A stretch of 39,480 bases of DNA from Marmoricola sp. (GCF_025965085.1 NZ_JAOPXP010000228.1:1-39480); one strand, 5' to 3'; shown: positions 1 to 9,947, numbered from the stretch's first letter. Made by a program: numbers and translations. Notes: generated from the letters alone by a model not told the origin.

Positions 1-570
1 GTGGTCCCGGACGCCTTCATCGAGACGGTGCGCAGGCTCGGGGGTGAGCCACCGGACCGGGACGGCGTCGTGGCGCTGTACGCCGTAGGCACGCCCCACG
101 TCATGCTCGGCCGGATGCTGGCGCGCGAGGGCACGGCCGAGGACGCCGAGGAGTACCACGTCGCGCTGGCCGAGGGGGCTTCGAAGGTGGCGGTCCACGA
201 AGGGATCCCGGAGGTGCTCGCCCTCCTGCGCGGACGCGGTGTGCCGCTCGCCGTGTTCACCGGCAACAGTGCGCAGGCCGCCTCGATCCTGCTCGGTGCT
301 GTCGGGCTCCGGGACGTCTTCGACGTCGTGATCGGCGGTGACGAGGTGGCCAGGGCCAAGCCCGCGCCCGACGGTGTGCTGGCTGCCGCCTCCGCCCTCG
401 GCGTGGACATCACCCGCTGCCTCTACGTGGGGGACTCGCCCCTGGACGTGGGAGCGGCCAAGGCCGCGGGAGCCTTCCCCGTCGCCGCAGGCTGGGGTCA
501 TCTGTATGACGCGTCCCTGGACGTGGCCACCGCAGCCACACCGGCGGAGGTGCCGGGCTTCCTCGTGTGA
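1..570 (+). CDS. HAD-family hydrolase (phosphoglycolate phosphatase-like), 5' end possibly outside window
   Basis: ORF open from base 1; HAD motifs LAVFTGNS, KPAPDGVLAA, YVGDSPLDVGAAKAAG; no DxDxT motif seen in the visible part, so likely 5' partial. Confidence 0.85.
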   Translation: MVPDAFIETVRRLGGEPPDRDGVVALYAVGTPHVMLGRMLAREGTAEDAEEYHVALAEGASKVAVHEGIPEVLALLRGRGVPLAVFTGNSAQAASILLGAVGLRDVFDVVIGGDEVARAKPAPDGVLAAASALGVDITRCLYVGDSPLDVGAAKAAGAFPVAAGWGHLYDASLDVATAATPAEVPGFLV

Positions 571-608
571 GTGCGAAGACGCGTCGAGCTCTTGCTGGTG
601 CCGACCAG

Positions 609-641
609 CCGGTGGAGCGGCGTCAGTTGCCGCTCCACCGG
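609..641. terminator. Bidirectional hairpin terminator between convergent genes
   Basis: Perfect 13-bp stem CCGGTGGAGCGGC / GCCGCTCCACCGG with 7-nt loop, between the HAD stop (570) and the minus-strand peptide gene (stop 709). Confidence 0.6.
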
Positions 642-708
642 TGGGGGGGTCGGGGGACGAGTCCGCGTCTGCAGGGGCAGGGCTCCCGCGGCTCGGCCGG
701 GGGCGGCG

Positions 709-900
709 CTAGGCCTTCTGCCAGTCCTTGTGGTGGTCGCCGGAGTTGTCACCGTGGTGGTGGTCGCCGCTTGAATGCTCGGACGTCGTGGTGGTCATCG
801 GGCCGCTGCTGGCCTGTGCGTCAGCCATCCCGCCGAGCCCGAAGGCTGCGATGACGGCTGTGGCGGCGACCAGGCCTGCCTTGCGCTTGGCACTGCGCAT
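709..900 (-). CDS. Small secreted His/Asp-rich peptide (63 aa)
   Basis: Signal-peptide-like N-terminus MRSAKRKAGLVAATAVIAAFGLGGMADA then SEHSSGDHHHGDNSGDHHKDWQKA; purine-rich RBS-like sequence upstream (AGGAGAAGTAG). Confidence 0.65.
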   Translation of the reverse strand: MRSAKRKAGLVAATAVIAAFGLGGMADAQASSGPMTTTTSEHSSGDHHHGDNSGDHHKDWQKA

Positions 901-964
901 CTACTTCTCCTCTCGTCGACCGCTTGGTGCGGTCCGGAGAGACCACCTTGTGATGCGACTGCTG

Positions 965-990
965 TGAGGGACCTGAGGCAACCTGAGAGA
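965..990. promoter_or_regulatory. Candidate response-regulator binding site (phased TGAG direct repeats)
   Basis: tgTGAGGGACcTGAGGCAACcTGAGAGAC: TGAG at 965, 974 and 984, about one helical turn apart, in the divergent region between the peptide gene and the response regulator. Confidence 0.35.
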
Positions 991-1081
991 CGGGCTCCGG
1001 GACTCGCATGGGCGCCCCAGGGTGCTCACAGCGTCCTCTCATCGTCGCCGCGGCACAGTGGAATCGAGTGGAGGAGGGCAC

Positions 1082-1759
1082 GTGAGGGTGTTGCTGGTCG
1101 AGGACGAGGTGCGGCTCGCCGAGACCGTACGTCGCGGGCTCGTCGCGGAGGGCTTCCTTGTCGACGTGGTGCACGACGGTGCGCGAGGCCTGCTCACCGC
1201 CCAGACGACGGAGTACGACGTGATGGTGCTCGACATCATGCTGCCGAGACTGAACGGCTACGAGGTCTGCCGTCGGCTGCGCCAGGACGACGTGTGGACG
1301 CCGGTGCTGATGCTGACGGCCAAGGACGGTGAGTACGACCAGGTGGACGCCTTCGACCTCGGTGCCGACGACTACCTCACCAAGCCCTTCTCGTTCGCGG
1401 TCCTGGTGGCCAGGCTCCGGTCACTGATCCGTCGCAGCGCTCCCGAGCGTCCCACCGTGCTCCTGGCCGGGGACCTCAGCCTCGACCCGGCGACCCGGAT
1501 CGTACGCCGGGGTGACAGCGAGATCTCCCTGACCCAGCGGGAGTTCGGCCTCCTCCACTTCCTGATGCGGCACCGCGGTGACGTGGTCAACAAGCCCGAG
1601 ATCCTCGAGAGCGTGTGGGACCTGAACTACCACGGGGACGACAACGTCGTCGAGGTGTACATCGGCTACCTTCGCCGCAAGATCGACCGGCCGTTCGACC
1701 GCCACGCCATCGAGACGGTGCGGGGTGCCGGCTACCGCCTGGTGGGGACCGGTGGCTGA
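1082..1759 (+). CDS. OmpR/PhoB-family response regulator
   Basis: VRVLLVEDEVRLAETV..., VLDIMLPRLNGYEVC, LTAKDG, DDYLTKPFSF, C-terminal winged helix ending VEVYIGYLRRKIDRPF...ETVRGAGYRL; GTG start at 1082. Confidence 0.92.
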   Translation: MRVLLVEDEVRLAETVRRGLVAEGFLVDVVHDGARGLLTAQTTEYDVMVLDIMLPRLNGYEVCRRLRQDDVWTPVLMLTAKDGEYDQVDAFDLGADDYLTKPFSFAVLVARLRSLIRRSAPERPTVLLAGDLSLDPATRIVRRGDSEISLTQREFGLLHFLMRHRGDVVNKPEILESVWDLNYHGDDNVVEVYIGYLRRKIDRPFDRHAIETVRGAGYRLVGTGG

Positions 1760-3152
1760 CCCCGGCAGGTGGCGCCGGCTCAACGGGGTGAGACTGCGCA
1801 CGTCGATGGGCGCCACCCTCGTCGTGGCGCTGTTCCTGGCCCTGGCCTCCGTGGTCTTCGTGCTGCTGCAGCGCCAGCAGCTCACCTCCTCCCTCATCGA
1901 CCTGGCGCAGCAGCGCTCGGACGACGTGGCCGGGGAGGTGAGGACCAAGGCCGCCGGCGCCGACCTGGACGGAAATCTGCAGTCCCTGGTCCAGGTCATG
2001 GACGCTCGTGGCGTCGTGGTCGGAGCCAGCTCGACCATCGCAGGTGAGCCCGCGCTGACCGCGCTGCGACCGGCACCGGGGAAGGTCGTCTCCACCACGA
2101 GCAGCCGGCTCCCGGCCGGGGACAGAGGTCCGTATGCGGTGGTGGCCAGGGGCACGTCCAGTCCGAACGGGCCGATGGTGGTGGTCGCGGCGCAGAGCCT
2201 GTCGGCCGTGGAGCGTTCGACCGCGGTGACGGCGGGGCTGCTCGCGGTCGGCTATCCCCTGGTGCTGCTGGCCGTGGCGCTGTCGTCGTACTGGCTGACC
2301 GGGCGCGCCCTGGCGCCGGTGGAGGCGATCCGACGACGGGTCGCCTCGATCGGCGGCACCACGGAGCTCTCGGCGCGGGTGCCGGTGCCGGACACCGCTG
2401 ACGAGATCAGCCGGCTGGCCGAGACCATGAACTCCATGCTCGCGCGCGTACAGAGGGGCGTGCAGGCGCAGCGCAGGTTCATCGGCGACGCGTCGCACGA
2501 GCTGCGCAGCCCCCTGGCGATGATCCGTGCCTCGCACGAGATCGAGGCCATGCACCCCGGTGCCACCGACTGGCCCGTGGTCACCATCGAGATCCTCGCC
2601 GAGCTCGACCGGCTCGACCGCCTGGTCTCGGACATGCTGCTGCTGGCCCGGGCCGACGAGCACGCACTGGTCGTCCACCACGACGAGGTGGATCTCGACG
2701 ACCTCGTCGCGGACGAAGGTGCTCGCCTGCACCGCCTCGGCGTGCGGGACGTGCTGGTCTCGGCACCGCCCACGCGGGTGCTCGGAGATCGCCACCTGCT
2801 CGAGCGTGCCCTGCGCAACATCTGCGACAACGCCGCCCGCCACGCCAGCCGGCGGGTGGAGCTCAGGCTCGGCAGACGAGGCGGGACGGCGACGATCGAC
2901 GTACTCGACGACGGGCCCGGCATCGCTCCCGAGGACGTCGACAGGATCTTCGAGCGGTTCGTCAGGCTCGATCCGAGCCGCACTCGCGACAGTGGCGGGA
3001 CGGGGCTGGGGCTGCCCATCTCCCGGCAGATCGCACGAGCCCACGGCGGCGACCTGGTCGCCAGCGCCGGGGCCGGTGGCGGCCACCTCTCGCTGAGGCT
3101 GCCGATTGCCCGACGAGGCAGCGGAGATGCGCCGCACCTCGTCGTCGCCTAG
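1752..3152 (+). CDS. Sensor histidine kinase (HAMP, HisKA, HATPase)
   Basis: RFIGDASHELRSPL H-box; NICDNAARHA N-box; DDGPGI and GGTGLGLPIS G-boxes; two TM segments; GTG start overlaps the regulator stop. Confidence 0.92.
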   Translation: MADPGRWRRLNGVRLRTSMGATLVVALFLALASVVFVLLQRQQLTSSLIDLAQQRSDDVAGEVRTKAAGADLDGNLQSLVQVMDARGVVVGASSTIAGEPALTALRPAPGKVVSTTSSRLPAGDRGPYAVVARGTSSPNGPMVVVAAQSLSAVERSTAVTAGLLAVGYPLVLLAVALSSYWLTGRALAPVEAIRRRVASIGGTTELSARVPVPDTADEISRLAETMNSMLARVQRGVQAQRRFIGDASHELRSPLAMIRASHEIEAMHPGATDWPVVTIEILAELDRLDRLVSDMLLLARADEHALVVHHDEVDLDDLVADEGARLHRLGVRDVLVSAPPTRVLGDRHLLERALRNICDNAARHASRRVELRLGRRGGTATIDVLDDGPGIAPEDVDRIFERFVRLDPSRTRDSGGTGLGLPISRQIARAHGGDLVASAGAGGGHLSLRLPIARRGSGDAPHLVVA

Positions 3153-3242
3153 GTTCTTCTGGAGATGCCGTCGACGTAGCCGGCTCCGTCCATCAGCCCG
3201 ACGTGTCACGGACCCCGTCCGTGCGACCTCCTGCGAGGCCCC

Positions 3243-5930
3243 ATGTCCGCGCACCTGCCCCCTTCCGCCGAAGCCCCGCTCCGCCGTGACATCCGGATGG
3301 TCACCTCCATGCTGGGCACCACCCTGACCAGGACCCACGGGCAGGACCTGCTCGACCTGGTCGAGAGCGTGCGCACCGCGGCCAAGGACGACGCGCTTTC
3401 CCTGCCTGACCTCGACGTGCACACCGCGACCACGCTGGCGCGGGCGTTCACGGCGTACTTCCATCTCGCCAACGTCACCGAGCAGGAGCACCGGGGCCGG
3501 GCGCTGGAGGAGACGCGTGCCGCCAGTGGAGGGCCGCTCGCCGGCGCCCTCCGCCGGGTCAAGGACCGGGGAATCGGCGCCGAGGACGTGGCCGCAGCGG
3601 TGGCCCACGTCGCCGTCAGGTCGGTCTTCACCGCGCACCCCACCGAGGTCCAGCGGCGTACGACGCTCGACAAGCTCCGCTCCGTGGCCGCCCTGCTCGA
3701 GGAGGAGGACACGCCTCGTCGCCAGAGGCGGCTGGAGGCGGCCGTCGACCTGCTGTGGCAGACCGACGAGCTGCGGATCGACCGGCCGGAGGTGCTCGAC
3801 GAGGCGCGCAACGGCGTCTACTACCTGGAGGGCCTGACCTCCGCGGCCGTCCTCGACGTCCTCGAGGAGCTGGAGGAGCACCTCGCTCCCTGGGGTGTGG
3901 AGCTGCCGCTGACCACCAGCCCGCTGCGCTTCGGCACCTGGATGGGTGGTGACCGCGACGGCAACCCCAACGTGACGCCGGCGATGACCCGCCAGGTCCT
4001 GCAGCTGCAGGCGTCACACGGCATCGCCGGGATCCGCCGCAAGGTCAACGAGCTCAGGCGCACCCTGTCGGTCAGCGAACGGCTCTCGGAGATCTCCGAG
4101 GAACTGCGTTCCAGGACCGCGGGGATGCTCGAGGAGCTGCCCGAGGTCGAGCCGCGCTACAGGCGGCTCAACCAGGAGGAGCCCTACCGGCTGTTCCTGA
4201 CCTGCGTGGACGTCCGGCTCCAGCTCACCGACCGGCGGGTGCAGGACGGCACTCCGCATCGCCCCGGCCGTGACTACCGCGACGACGCCGAGCTGATGGA
4301 CGACGTCCTCCTCCTGCACGACTCCGTGCAGAGGTTCCAGGGCCCGCTCATCGCCGGTGGTGACCTGCGCCGGCTGGTGCGCACGGTCGCGGCCTCGGGA
4401 CTGACGCTGGCCACCCTCGACGTCCGCGAGCACGCGGAGAAGCACCACCACGCCGTGGGCCAGCTCGTCGACCGTCTCGGCACGCTCGACGTGCCCTACG
4501 CCGAGCTCGACCGCGAGTCCCGCCGCAAGCTGCTCAGCCAGGAGCTGACGATCCACCGCCCGCTGTCCCAGCAGCCGCCGCCGATCGACGACGACGGCCG
4601 CAGGACGACCGAGGTCTTCGGAGTGATCCGCGAGTCCCTCGACGCTCTCGGCGAGCGGGCGATCGAGAGCTACATCATCTCGATGACCGAGGACGTCGAC
4701 GACGTGCTCGCGGCCGTCCTGCTGGCACGCGAGGCCGGGCTCGTCGACCTCTCGGCCGGCACCGCCCGCATCGGCTTCGTGCCCCTGCTGGAGACGATCG
4801 AGGAGCTCGAGCGGGTGGAGCCGATCCTCGAGGGGCTGCTCGGCGACCCGTCGTACCGCCAGGTCGTCGCCGCGCGCGGCGACGTCCAGGAGGTCATGCT
4901 CGGCTACTCCGACTCCAACAAGTCGGGTGGCATCGCGACCTCCCAGTGGCAGATCCAGCGTGCGCAGCGCACCGCCCGCGACGTCGCCAGGCGGCACGGC
5001 GTACGGCTCCGGTTCTTCCACGGCCGCGGCGGCTCGGTCGGACGGGGTGGCGGCCCGACGTACGACGCGATCATGGCCCTGCCCTTCGGCACCGTCGACG
5101 GCGAGGTCAAGCTGACCGAGCAGGGCGAGGTGATCAGCGACAAGTACGCCCTGCCGGTGCTCGCCCGCGAGAACCTCGAGCTGCTGGTGGCCGGGACCCT
5201 CGAGGCGAGCCTGCTGCACCGCACGGATCGTCGTACGCCGGAGCAGGCGAAGCGATGGGACGACCTGATGGACCGGGTGTCGCAGCACGCGCACCGCCGC
5301 TACTGCGGCCTGGTCGAGCGGCCCGATCTGCCCGAGTACTTCCTTGCCTGCACCCCGGTCGACCTCCTCGGCTCGCTGCACATCGGCTCGCGACCCTCGC
5401 GCCGGCCGCAGCAGGACGGCGGCCTCGACGGGCTGCGCGCGATCCCCTGGGTCTTCGGCTGGACGCAGTCACGCCAGATCGTCCCGGGATGGTTCGGGGT
5501 GGGGACCGGCCTTGCCGCGGTGGAGGAGCACGGCGGCGACCTGCGTGAGATGTACGAGCAGTGGCCGTTCTTCCGCACCTTCCTCGACAACGTCGCGATG
5601 ACGCTCGCGAAGGCCGACCTCGACATCGCCGAGCGCTACGTGACGGCGTTGGCTCCCGAGCACACCCACGGCATCCTGGACATCGTGCGCGAGGAGTTCG
5701 ACCTGACCGTGGCGCAGGTGCTGCTGGTCACCGGCGACGCCCAGCTGCTCGACCGCGAGCCAGTGCTGCGCACCACCCTCGAGGTGCGGGAGAACTACCT
5801 CGAGCCGCTGCACCTCCTCCAGGTGCAGCTGCTCGCCCGTCGTCGTGCGGGCGAGGAGGACCCCGAGCTGGAGCGGGCGCTGCTGCTGACCATCAACGGC
5901 ATCGCTGCGGGGATGCGCAACACGGGCTGA
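3243..5930 (+). CDS. ppc: Phosphoenolpyruvate carboxylase
   Basis: FTAHPTEVQRRTTLDK, GGDRDGNPNVTP, LGYSDSNKSGGIATSQW, FFHGRGGSVGRGGGP, C-terminal NGIAAGMRNTG. Confidence 0.97.
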   Translation: MSAHLPPSAEAPLRRDIRMVTSMLGTTLTRTHGQDLLDLVESVRTAAKDDALSLPDLDVHTATTLARAFTAYFHLANVTEQEHRGRALEETRAASGGPLAGALRRVKDRGIGAEDVAAAVAHVAVRSVFTAHPTEVQRRTTLDKLRSVAALLEEEDTPRRQRRLEAAVDLLWQTDELRIDRPEVLDEARNGVYYLEGLTSAAVLDVLEELEEHLAPWGVELPLTTSPLRFGTWMGGDRDGNPNVTPAMTRQVLQLQASHGIAGIRRKVNELRRTLSVSERLSEISEELRSRTAGMLEELPEVEPRYRRLNQEEPYRLFLTCVDVRLQLTDRRVQDGTPHRPGRDYRDDAELMDDVLLLHDSVQRFQGPLIAGGDLRRLVRTVAASGLTLATLDVREHAEKHHHAVGQLVDRLGTLDVPYAELDRESRRKLLSQELTIHRPLSQQPPPIDDDGRRTTEVFGVIRESLDALGERAIESYIISMTEDVDDVLAAVLLAREAGLVDLSAGTARIGFVPLLETIEELERVEPILEGLLGDPSYRQVVAARGDVQEVMLGYSDSNKSGGIATSQWQIQRAQRTARDVARRHGVRLRFFHGRGGSVGRGGGPTYDAIMALPFGTVDGEVKLTEQGEVISDKYALPVLARENLELLVAGTLEASLLHRTDRRTPEQAKRWDDLMDRVSQHAHRRYCGLVERPDLPEYFLACTPVDLLGSLHIGSRPSRRPQQDGGLDGLRAIPWVFGWTQSRQIVPGWFGVGTGLAAVEEHGGDLREMYEQWPFFRTFLDNVAMTLAKADLDIAERYVTALAPEHTHGILDIVREEFDLTVAQVLLVTGDAQLLDREPVLRTTLEVRENYLEPLHLLQVQLLARRRAGEEDPELERALLLTINGIAAGMRNTG

Positions 5931-5982
5931 GGTCGCCCTGCGGCTGGTCGGGCGGTGCGGCCGTCGCCGTACGATCGCCCGC

Positions 5983-7053
5983 GTGCAAGCCGTCGTCTAC
6001 GACCGTCCCGCTGCGACTCCCGTCCTCAGGGAGATCGCCCCGCCGCAGTGCCCGGCCGACGGCGTGGTCGTGCGGGTGCGTGCCACCGGCGTCTGCCGGT
6101 CCGACTGGCATGCCTGGAAGGGCCACGACCCGGTGCCGCTGCCGATGGTGCCCGGCCACGAGTTCTCGGGGACGGTGGACGAGGTCGGCTCCGGGGTGAC
6201 GTCCTGGAAGGTCGGCGACCGCGTGACGGTGCCGTTCGTGCTGGGCTGCGGGCGGTGCGAGTACTGCGCCGCGGGGGAGCAGCAGGTCTGCCCCGACCAG
6301 TCCCAACCGGGGTTCACCATTCCGGGCTCATGGGCCGAGCTGGTTGCCGTACCCGCCGCCGAGACGAACATGGTCCGGCTGCCCGGTCCCGTCGACTTCG
6401 TCGCGGGGGCCACGCTCGGGTGCCGGTTCGCGACCGCCTTCCGGGCGGTCCACACCCACGGACAGGTGGCGGCGGGGCAGGTCGTGGCCGTGCACGGCTG
6501 CGGAGGGGCCGGCCTGTCGGCGGTGATGATCGCGAAGGCCCTGGGCGCGCGGGTGATCGCCGTCGATCTCAGCGAGGAGGCCAGACGACTCGCGGGCGTG
6601 CTCGGCGCGGACGACGTGGTCGACCCGGTGGCGACGCCCGACGTGGCGGCCCGCATCCGCGAGCTGACCGGCGGTGGAGCGCACGTCTCCCTCGACGCGG
6701 TCGGCCACCCGGCGGTCGCGGCGTCGTCGGTCGCCTGCCTGCGACGCCGCGGTCGTCACGTGCAGGTGGGCCTGCTCCTGGGCGCCGACGCGACCGCGGG
6801 CCTCCCGATGGACCTCGTCGTCTCCCGGGAGCTGCAGGTCCTCGGCTCCCACGGCATGCCCGCGGGGGACTACCCGGCCATGCTCGAGATGATCGCGCGC
6901 GGCGATCTCGATCCGCGCCGGCTGGTGCACTCGCTGATCGATCTCGCGGACGCCCCCGCCGCCCTGATGGCGATGGACGACCCCTCGGGCATCCTCGGGA
7001 TGACGGTGATCAGTGCGGGGATGCCGAGAGGCGCCGCGACGACGTCTGGCTGA
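5983..7053 (+). CDS. Zinc-dependent alcohol dehydrogenase family protein
   Basis: GVCRSDWHAWKGHDPVPLPMVPGHEFSGTV, four-Cys structural zinc site CGRCEYCAAGEQQVC, nucleotide-binding GCGGAGLSAVMIA. Confidence 0.9.
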   Translation: MQAVVYDRPAATPVLREIAPPQCPADGVVVRVRATGVCRSDWHAWKGHDPVPLPMVPGHEFSGTVDEVGSGVTSWKVGDRVTVPFVLGCGRCEYCAAGEQQVCPDQSQPGFTIPGSWAELVAVPAAETNMVRLPGPVDFVAGATLGCRFATAFRAVHTHGQVAAGQVVAVHGCGGAGLSAVMIAKALGARVIAVDLSEEARRLAGVLGADDVVDPVATPDVAARIRELTGGGAHVSLDAVGHPAVAASSVACLRRRGRHVQVGLLLGADATAGLPMDLVVSRELQVLGSHGMPAGDYPAMLEMIARGDLDPRRLVHSLIDLADAPAALMAMDDPSGILGMTVISAGMPRGAATTSG

Positions 7054-7082
7054 CCACCTCCGGTCGACGACCTCCGACCGGG

Positions 7083-9350
7083 TCAGTCCGACGGCACGCT
7101 CCCGGCGGGTGGCGGGGTGACCATCAGGGACAGGCCGTCGTGGACGCCGAGGGTGACGCTGAAGCTGTTGAGGTCGTCGACCTCGCCGATCTCCTCACCG
7201 CTGGCCATGTCCAGCACGGTCGATCCGGGCGTCAGGAGCTTGGAGCGGATCGTGCCCGTGACCTCCTCCTGGGCGAAGTTCAGCGCCGTCACGTGGTGCC
7301 GCGACCCCTTGTCCCCCAGGTCGTGCACCATCACCAGCATCCCCTTGTGCGAGACCGGTGGGACATCGACCTGGGTGGCCGTGGCCACGCCGGAGGTCGC
7401 ACGGATGTCGAGGATCTGTTGCAGGCCGGACACGAAGGAGTCGGGATCCCCGAGCTGGTCGGGCAGAGTGCCGTAGAGGCTGCGCCCGCGAGGCATCCCG
7501 TGGAAGTCCGGGTTCTCGCCGTACCCCATCAGGTCGTAGGCGCCACGGTGGATCCAGCGGGTGTCGCCGGTGGAGAGGAGGTGCCGGATACCGTCCCGCT
7601 CGAGGGGGAGCATCCCGGTGAGGTCCCAGCCAGAGAACGCGACGACGCCGGGCTGCCAGGCGTTGAACTTCGTCAGCAGCAGGTGGGCCTTCTTGATCTC
7701 CTCGATGCGCGACTCGCTGATCGTGTCGAGGTCGGAGATGCCCAGCGACGCGGCGATGATGCTGGCCGTCGTCGACGCGATGCCGTTGGTGGTGAAGATC
7801 TCGTTGTACGACGCAGCGGGTCCGGTGAGCTTCTCGATCATCTCGGCGCGGATCGTCTCCGCGAGGGTTCCACCGTCGATGACGCCACCGCGGTAGGCGT
7901 ACTCGTCGTCCTTGTGCCTCGTCGCGAAGTGGACCAGCTCGTAGGTGAGCTCGTCGTGGTTCTGCAGGGCGTGCACCAGGCTGCGCGGCTGTACGCCGAA
8001 CTCGAGCGAGGCGTTCAGGGTCAGGCGGAGGAACTCGGTGTCCCCGATCGCCAGCGCGTGCTGGTACGCCGGCCGGTTGATGAAGTCGTAGGACAGGTCC
8101 GCGCCGGCCTGCGACGTCTCGGCGATGTCGTCGATCGTCAGGTTCAGCTCCTGGAAGGTGAACCCACCCACCTTGCGGACCATGCTCGCGATCAGGTGGT
8201 TGGCGGCCTCCGAGAGCGGGTGCCCCTCGGACCAGGCGGGCAGCCCCTCGGCGCTCTTCTCGACGCCCAGGAACCCGTTGGCGTCCAGTCGCAGGGCGCC
8301 CGACCCGAGGTCGCCCAAGGAGTGCAGGGCGTCGCCGATGACCAGGCGCATCCCGGCGAACGACGGGTCCAGCCAGTTGATCGAGGGCTGGCCCTCCTTG
8401 AAGTAGTGCAGGTAGACCCAGCGACGCTCGATGCCGTCCGGTCCCAGGACGGGCGCCGTGGCGCTCCAGTTGGTGTCCTTGACGCCGGGGTCGTGGAAGA
8501 TCACGCGCTGCAGCTCGCCGATGATGTAGCCGGCCTTGGCCAGCCTGTCCTCGGTCTCGGCGTCGAGGTTGATCGAGTCGCGCCCCGGCAGGACGTCGGG
8601 CAGCAGGTGCCAGTCCTCAGGGTCGATCCAGACCATGTGGTAGATCCCGGGGTAGTCCGCGTAGTTCATCTCCGCGAGCCGGAAGTCCGCGCCCTTGCCG
8701 GTGTGCCCGGGCACGATGTCGTCGATGATCGTGCCGCCGTGACTGGAGGCGATCTCGCACATCGTGCGGAAGTCGTCCTCGGTGCCGAAGGCACTGTCGA
8801 TCTCAGTGCTGATCCGGTCGAAGTGGCCGTCGACGCTCGGCGTGGGCTGCCATCCGCTCAGTCCGCCGGCCCGCTTGACCGGCCCGGTGTGCAGGGCGTT
8901 GATGCCGATCCGTTCGAAGCTGCGCCACAGGTCAGGGTCGGCCAGGGTCCCGAGGAAGGAGTTGCCGGGCTTGGTCATCAGCGAGAGCGGGTACGCCGTG
9001 AACCAGACACCGGCGGCCCGGATCGCCGACTCGGGGTTCGGGTTGGCGTAGGGGTTCTGCCACATCCCACCGGTGCCGGAGAACTGGTTGGAGATCAGGT
9101 TGGCGTCGTGCAGCATCGAGGAGCGCTGCAGCCACGCCACGTAGAACGGGTTCGTCCCGACCGGCTCGCCGGACCTGTCCTCACCGTGCTGCGGACTGCC
9201 CTGCGGGCGCAGCCGCGCGCGGGGCCGCAGTGCCCGGGGTCGCGCCGGGTAGAACTGCTCGGAGTAGGTGATCTCGCTGGGTTCGTGCTCGGTCGGCTGC
9301 ACGTCCTCGGTCGGCTGCACGTCCTCGGTCATGTTCCCCTCATCGCTCAT
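7083..9350 (-). CDS. GH13 alpha-amylase-family enzyme, trehalose synthase / maltose glucosyltransferase-like
   Basis: 755-aa ORF; GH13 motifs [44 protein letters not shown]-terminal VQPTED repeat. Confidence 0.75.
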   Translation of the reverse strand: MSDEGNMTEDVQPTEDVQPTEHEPSEITYSEQFYPARPRALRPRARLRPQGSPQHGEDRSGEPVGTNPFYVAWLQRSSMLHDANLISNQFSGTGGMWQNPYANPNPESAIRAAGVWFTAYPLSLMTKPGNSFLGTLADPDLWRSFERIGINALHTGPVKRAGGLSGWQPTPSVDGHFDRISTEIDSAFGTEDDFRTMCEIASSHGGTIIDDIVPGHTGKGADFRLAEMNYADYPGIYHMVWIDPEDWHLLPDVLPGRDSINLDAETEDRLAKAGYIIGELQRVIFHDPGVKDTNWSATAPVLGPDGIERRWVYLHYFKEGQPSINWLDPSFAGMRLVIGDALHSLGDLGSGALRLDANGFLGVEKSAEGLPAWSEGHPLSEAANHLIASMVRKVGGFTFQELNLTIDDIAETSQAGADLSYDFINRPAYQHALAIGDTEFLRLTLNASLEFGVQPRSLVHALQNHDELTYELVHFATRHKDDEYAYRGGVIDGGTLAETIRAEMIEKLTGPAASYNEIFTTNGIASTTASIIAASLGISDLDTISESRIEEIKKAHLLLTKFNAWQPGVVAFSGWDLTGMLPLERDGIRHLLSTGDTRWIHRGAYDLMGYGENPDFHGMPRGRSLYGTLPDQLGDPDSFVSGLQQILDIRATSGVATATQVDVPPVSHKGMLVMVHDLGDKGSRHHVTALNFAQEEVTGTIRSKLLTPGSTVLDMASGEEIGEVDDLNSFSVTLGVHDGLSLMVTPPPAGSVPSD

Positions 9351-9536
9351 CGGTGATCAGTCCTCGGCCAGTACCCACTGTTCCATGACGTCACAGAGGA
9401 CGGATCCGGTGCCGGGGTCGGGGTTCTCACGCAGAGCCGTTACCCGTGCTGCGCACCGGCTACACGCCCGCCGGTGAATGTTCGCGGCAGGCCGGCCCCG
9501 GCAGCTGGCCCGTCACCGGCCCGGTCACTCGCCCGG

Positions 9537-9893
9537 TCAGCCAGCCGGGTCGCGCCGTACTTGCGCCTGGGCCCAGCTCACCAGCGGTGCCACCAGCTCC
9601 GCCGCGTGCTGCCCGGCGTCGGTCAGGCTGTACTCCACGTGCGGGGGTACGACGGGTCGCGCCTCGCGGGCCACCAAGCCGTCGTTCTCCAGGGTCTGCA
9701 GCGTCTGGACGAGCATCTTCTCGCTCACTCCGGGGAGCTTGCGCTTGACCTCGCTCCAGCGCAGGACGGTGTCGCGCAGCACGAGGAGCACCAGCACTCC
9801 CCACTTGCTGGTGATGTGCTCGACGAGCGTCCTGGTGGCCGGGCAGGCGATGTCGATGTCCAGGATCGGGGCGGTCGTGGTGGGCGTGCTCAC
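9537..9893 (-). CDS. HxlR-family winged-helix transcriptional regulator
   Basis: TRTLVEHITSKWGVLVLLVLRDTVLRWSEVKRKLPGVSEKMLVQTLQTLENDGLVAREARPVVPPHVEYSLTDAGQ. Confidence 0.9.
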   Translation of the reverse strand: MSTPTTTAPILDIDIACPATRTLVEHITSKWGVLVLLVLRDTVLRWSEVKRKLPGVSEKMLVQTLQTLENDGLVAREARPVVPPHVEYSLTDAGQHAAELVAPLVSWAQAQVRRDPAG

Positions 9894-9903
9894 GGAACGA
9901 CCT

Positions 9904-9947
9904 TACCTCCAGGTAGGTACCCCACTTCAAAGTGGGTACCCCACCTG
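9904..9947. promoter_or_regulatory. Candidate HxlR operator(s) in divergent promoter
   Basis: Two adjacent palindromes: TACCT-CC-AGGTA (9904-9915) and imperfect GGTACCCCACTT-C-AAAGTGGGTACC (about 9916-9940), with a further GGTACCCCACCT direct copy. Confidence 0.55.

Noticed and set aside
1587-3881. 764-aa minus-strand ORF
   Set aside because: Antisense to the histidine kinase and ppc; low-complexity R/G/V-rich shadow ORF caused by high GC3.
4014-5381. 455-aa minus-strand ORF antisense to ppc
   Set aside because: Shadow ORF with no domain-like sequence; ppc reading frame is unambiguous.
9268-9350. Tandem repeat as possible CRISPR or regulatory repeat
   Set aside because: Two adjacent copies inside the GH13 coding start, in frame, no spacers.
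5955-9356. 1133-aa plus-strand ORF
   Set aside because: Overlaps the zinc ADH in another frame and is antisense to the GH13 gene; composition is a repetitive GC artefact.
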